This document shows positions 4,155-5,285 of a stretch of DNA of 5,285 nt, piece after piece; positions within the stretch are counted from its first letter, which is position 1, and each line of letters begins with the position of its first letter. The stretch is from Cytophagales bacterium. GTDB taxonomy: Bacteria; Bacteroidota; Bacteroidia; Cytophagales; Cyclobacteriaceae. Where the stretch lies: positions 761 through 6,045 of the forward strand of contig DPSB01000652.1 in NCBI GenBank assembly GCA_003537495.1, given 5' to 3'. The notes beneath the pieces were generated by a model. The model searched no databases, had not been told where the DNA came from, and worked only from the letters and a program-made list of their open reading frames with translations. Made by a program: the position numbers and the translations under genes.

Positions 4155-5285
4155 ATGAGCACACCCGAAAACAACCAACCCGGCAAATACAAATTTCGCG
4201 GCATAAAAGTCCACTCGTCTGACGAGTGGATGGCCGATGCCACCAAAAAATACCGCAAGGTTTACGACCGGTACGAAACCACCTATATCCGCGTGGAATT
4301 TTCGGTTTTTAATAAACTATTTGATGAGGCCGAATGGGAAGCCAACGTGCGTCTGAAATGTTTTTTCGTAAACGGCACACATCGCAGGGAGTTGTGTAAC
4401 CTCGAACAAAAACGCAACATCGGCAAAGATGAAAACATTGTGTACTTCCGCGATTCGTGGGGCCAATCTACCTATGGTACCTATTGGCTGAAAGGAATTT
4501 ATGTGTGGGAAGGTTACATCGATGAAGTGAAAGTTGGCGAAACCACTTTCTATGTAGAAGACGTAGGCGCTGCGCGCAAAGGTGAAAATCTTTTCTTTGA
4601 TCTTGAATCAGTAAGATTGTTTGAAGGCGATGGCAAAGCATCCACGCAGGAAAACAAACGCTACCTCAAAACATTCAGCCAGAAAGAAACCCGCTATGTG
4701 TGGAGCGACTTTCGGTTTAAAAATAAAGTACACAGCGACTATTACACCGAGTTGTTCTTTAACTTTTATGATAAAGCTGGTTTATTAAAAGGAAGTAGCT
4801 CGTACATAACGCATGTAGCTGCTAACACCCTCGGCCAAACCTATACGTTGTATCCCGGCTGGGGTGGTGAAACTCCAGGCCGCTGGAGTAGTGATACCTA
4901 CACTATGGAAGTAATCTTCCTCGATAACCTGATTGCCACCGTACCTTTTAAAGTAGGCGATGCAGCCGAAGAAGGTGATGCACAAGTGTTAACTAATGGC
5001 GTTCAGCTTACACAAACACCAACCGGACAGGCCAGTACTGGTTCGGCACCAGCCACCAAAAACTCAGAGGACTTGTTGTTTGAAAGTCTTGCAGAGTTGA
5101 ATTCATTAACCGGTCTTACCAAAATAAAACAAGAAGTAAACGAAATGGTAAAGCTGGTTAAGTTTTATCAGGAAACCGGAAAAGATATTCTCAATAAGTT
5201 TTCGTTGCATACGGTGTTTACCGGAAACCCCGGAACGGGTAAAACAACGGTGGCCCGTATTCTTGCAAAAATTTATAAGGGCCTT
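4155..5285 (+). CDS. CbbX/SpoVK-type AAA+ ATPase with duplicated N-terminal beta-rich domain (3' truncated by window edge)
   Basis: At least 377 residues, open at the right edge. Residues 1-33 are a polar leader. Residues about 34-138 and 173-268 look like two copies of a beta-strand-rich domain. They share ET-x-Y followed by an aromatic strand and F-x-NK, then a WG turn (W102-G103 and W236-G237), and end in a strand of the form TTFYV or TVPFKV. Residues 269-304 are a Thr/Ala/Gly/Gln-rich flexible linker. From about 305 the AAA+ domain begins: LAELNSLTGLTKIKQEVNEM, then LHTVFTGNPGTGKTTVARIL with Walker A GNPGTGKT at 357-364. This is the CbbX/SpoVK signature; Walker B, sensors and the arginine finger lie beyond the window. 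CbbX relatives remodel protein complexes, such as Rubisco or ESX secretion partners, and the duplicated domain may recruit the substrate. The Met at 4155 follows a good -7 element, with no Shine-Dalgarno sequence. The AAA+ call is firm; the target is unknown. Confidence 0.85.
   Translation, partial: MSTPENNQPGKYKFRGIKVHSSDEWMADATKKYRKVYDRYETTYIRVEFSVFNKLFDEAEWEANVRLKCFFVNGTHRRELCNLEQKRNIGKDENIVYFRDSWGQSTYGTYWLKGIYVWEGYIDEVKVGETTFYVEDVGAARKGENLFFDLESVRLFEGDGKASTQENKRYLKTFSQKETRYVWSDFRFKNKVHSDYYTELFFNFYDKAGLLKGSSSYITHVAANTLGQTYTLYPGWGGETPGRWSSDTYTMEVIFLDNLIATVPFKVGDAAEEGDAQVLTNGVQLTQTPTGQASTGSAPATKNSEDLLFESLAELNSLTGLTKIKQEVNEMVKLVKFYQETGKDILNKFSLHTVFTGNPGTGKTTVARILAKIYKGL
4210..4230. repeat. 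Inverted repeat, 10-bp arms with 1-base centre, inside the AAA+ gene
   Basis: TCCACTCGTC at 4210-4219 is followed by T and then its exact complement GACGAGTGGA at 4221-4230. In RNA this would make an 8-9 bp stem with a 3-5 base loop, about 55 bases after the start codon (codons 19-26). It could be an mRNA hairpin or a protein-binding palindrome, or it may be a chance result of the coding sequence. Confidence 0.5.

Noticed and set aside
4785..4985. Open frame of 66 codons on the - strand
   Set aside because: It lies wholly inside the AAA+ gene's N-terminal domain on the opposite strand, and its product resembles nothing I recognise.

Overview
The window looks like chromosomal DNA from a member of the Bacteroidota, probably near the Cytophagales. 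This is inferred from several features: a LytS-type kinase plus LytTR regulator arrangement, starts without Shine-Dalgarno sequences, TAnnTTTG-like promoter elements, a lipoprotein with a Cys-rich lipobox, and a DUF2007-type protein with the helical segment common in that phylum. No rRNA, tRNA, IS element, CRISPR array or phage gene is visible.

Region 1 (1-2290, + strand) is a tightly coupled signalling operon. It holds the C-terminal end of a LytS/YehU-type sensor histidine kinase (cut by the left edge), a second LytS-like membrane protein, and a LytTR response regulator. The junctions overlap by 1 and 4 bases. The second membrane protein keeps the kinase architecture but has lost the phosphoacceptor histidine and the N, G1 and G2 box residues, so it reads as a pseudokinase. 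The first kinase, with an intact ATP-binding domain, presumably phosphorylates the regulator, and the pseudokinase may act as a sensor or allosteric partner.

Region 2 (2298-2752, - strand) is a two-gene ParE/RelE-type toxin-antitoxin module. The antitoxin is first and overlaps the toxin by 7 bases. It is clearly more AT-rich (about 31% GC over 2341-2700) than the AAA+ gene (about 45% over 4201-4560). It converges on the regulator gene with only 7 bases between the stops and no evident terminator.

Region 3 (2753-4055) has a divergent spacer with a perfect 12-bp palindrome, then a + strand lipoprotein with a DUF3365 (Tll0287-like) c-type haem domain. Next is a - strand DUF2007-like protein with two C-terminal membrane helices. 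The stops of these last two genes abut exactly inside one palindrome.

Region 4 (4056-5285) has a short divergent promoter region followed by the start of a large + strand gene cut by the right edge. That gene encodes about 300 residues of beta-rich sequence, apparently two copies of one domain, then the beginning of a CbbX/SpoVK-type AAA+ ATPase domain with an intact Walker A motif.

The best candidates for new biology are the kinase/pseudokinase pair and the duplicated N-terminal domain on the AAA+ protein. Nothing in the window proves a new defence or mobile system.
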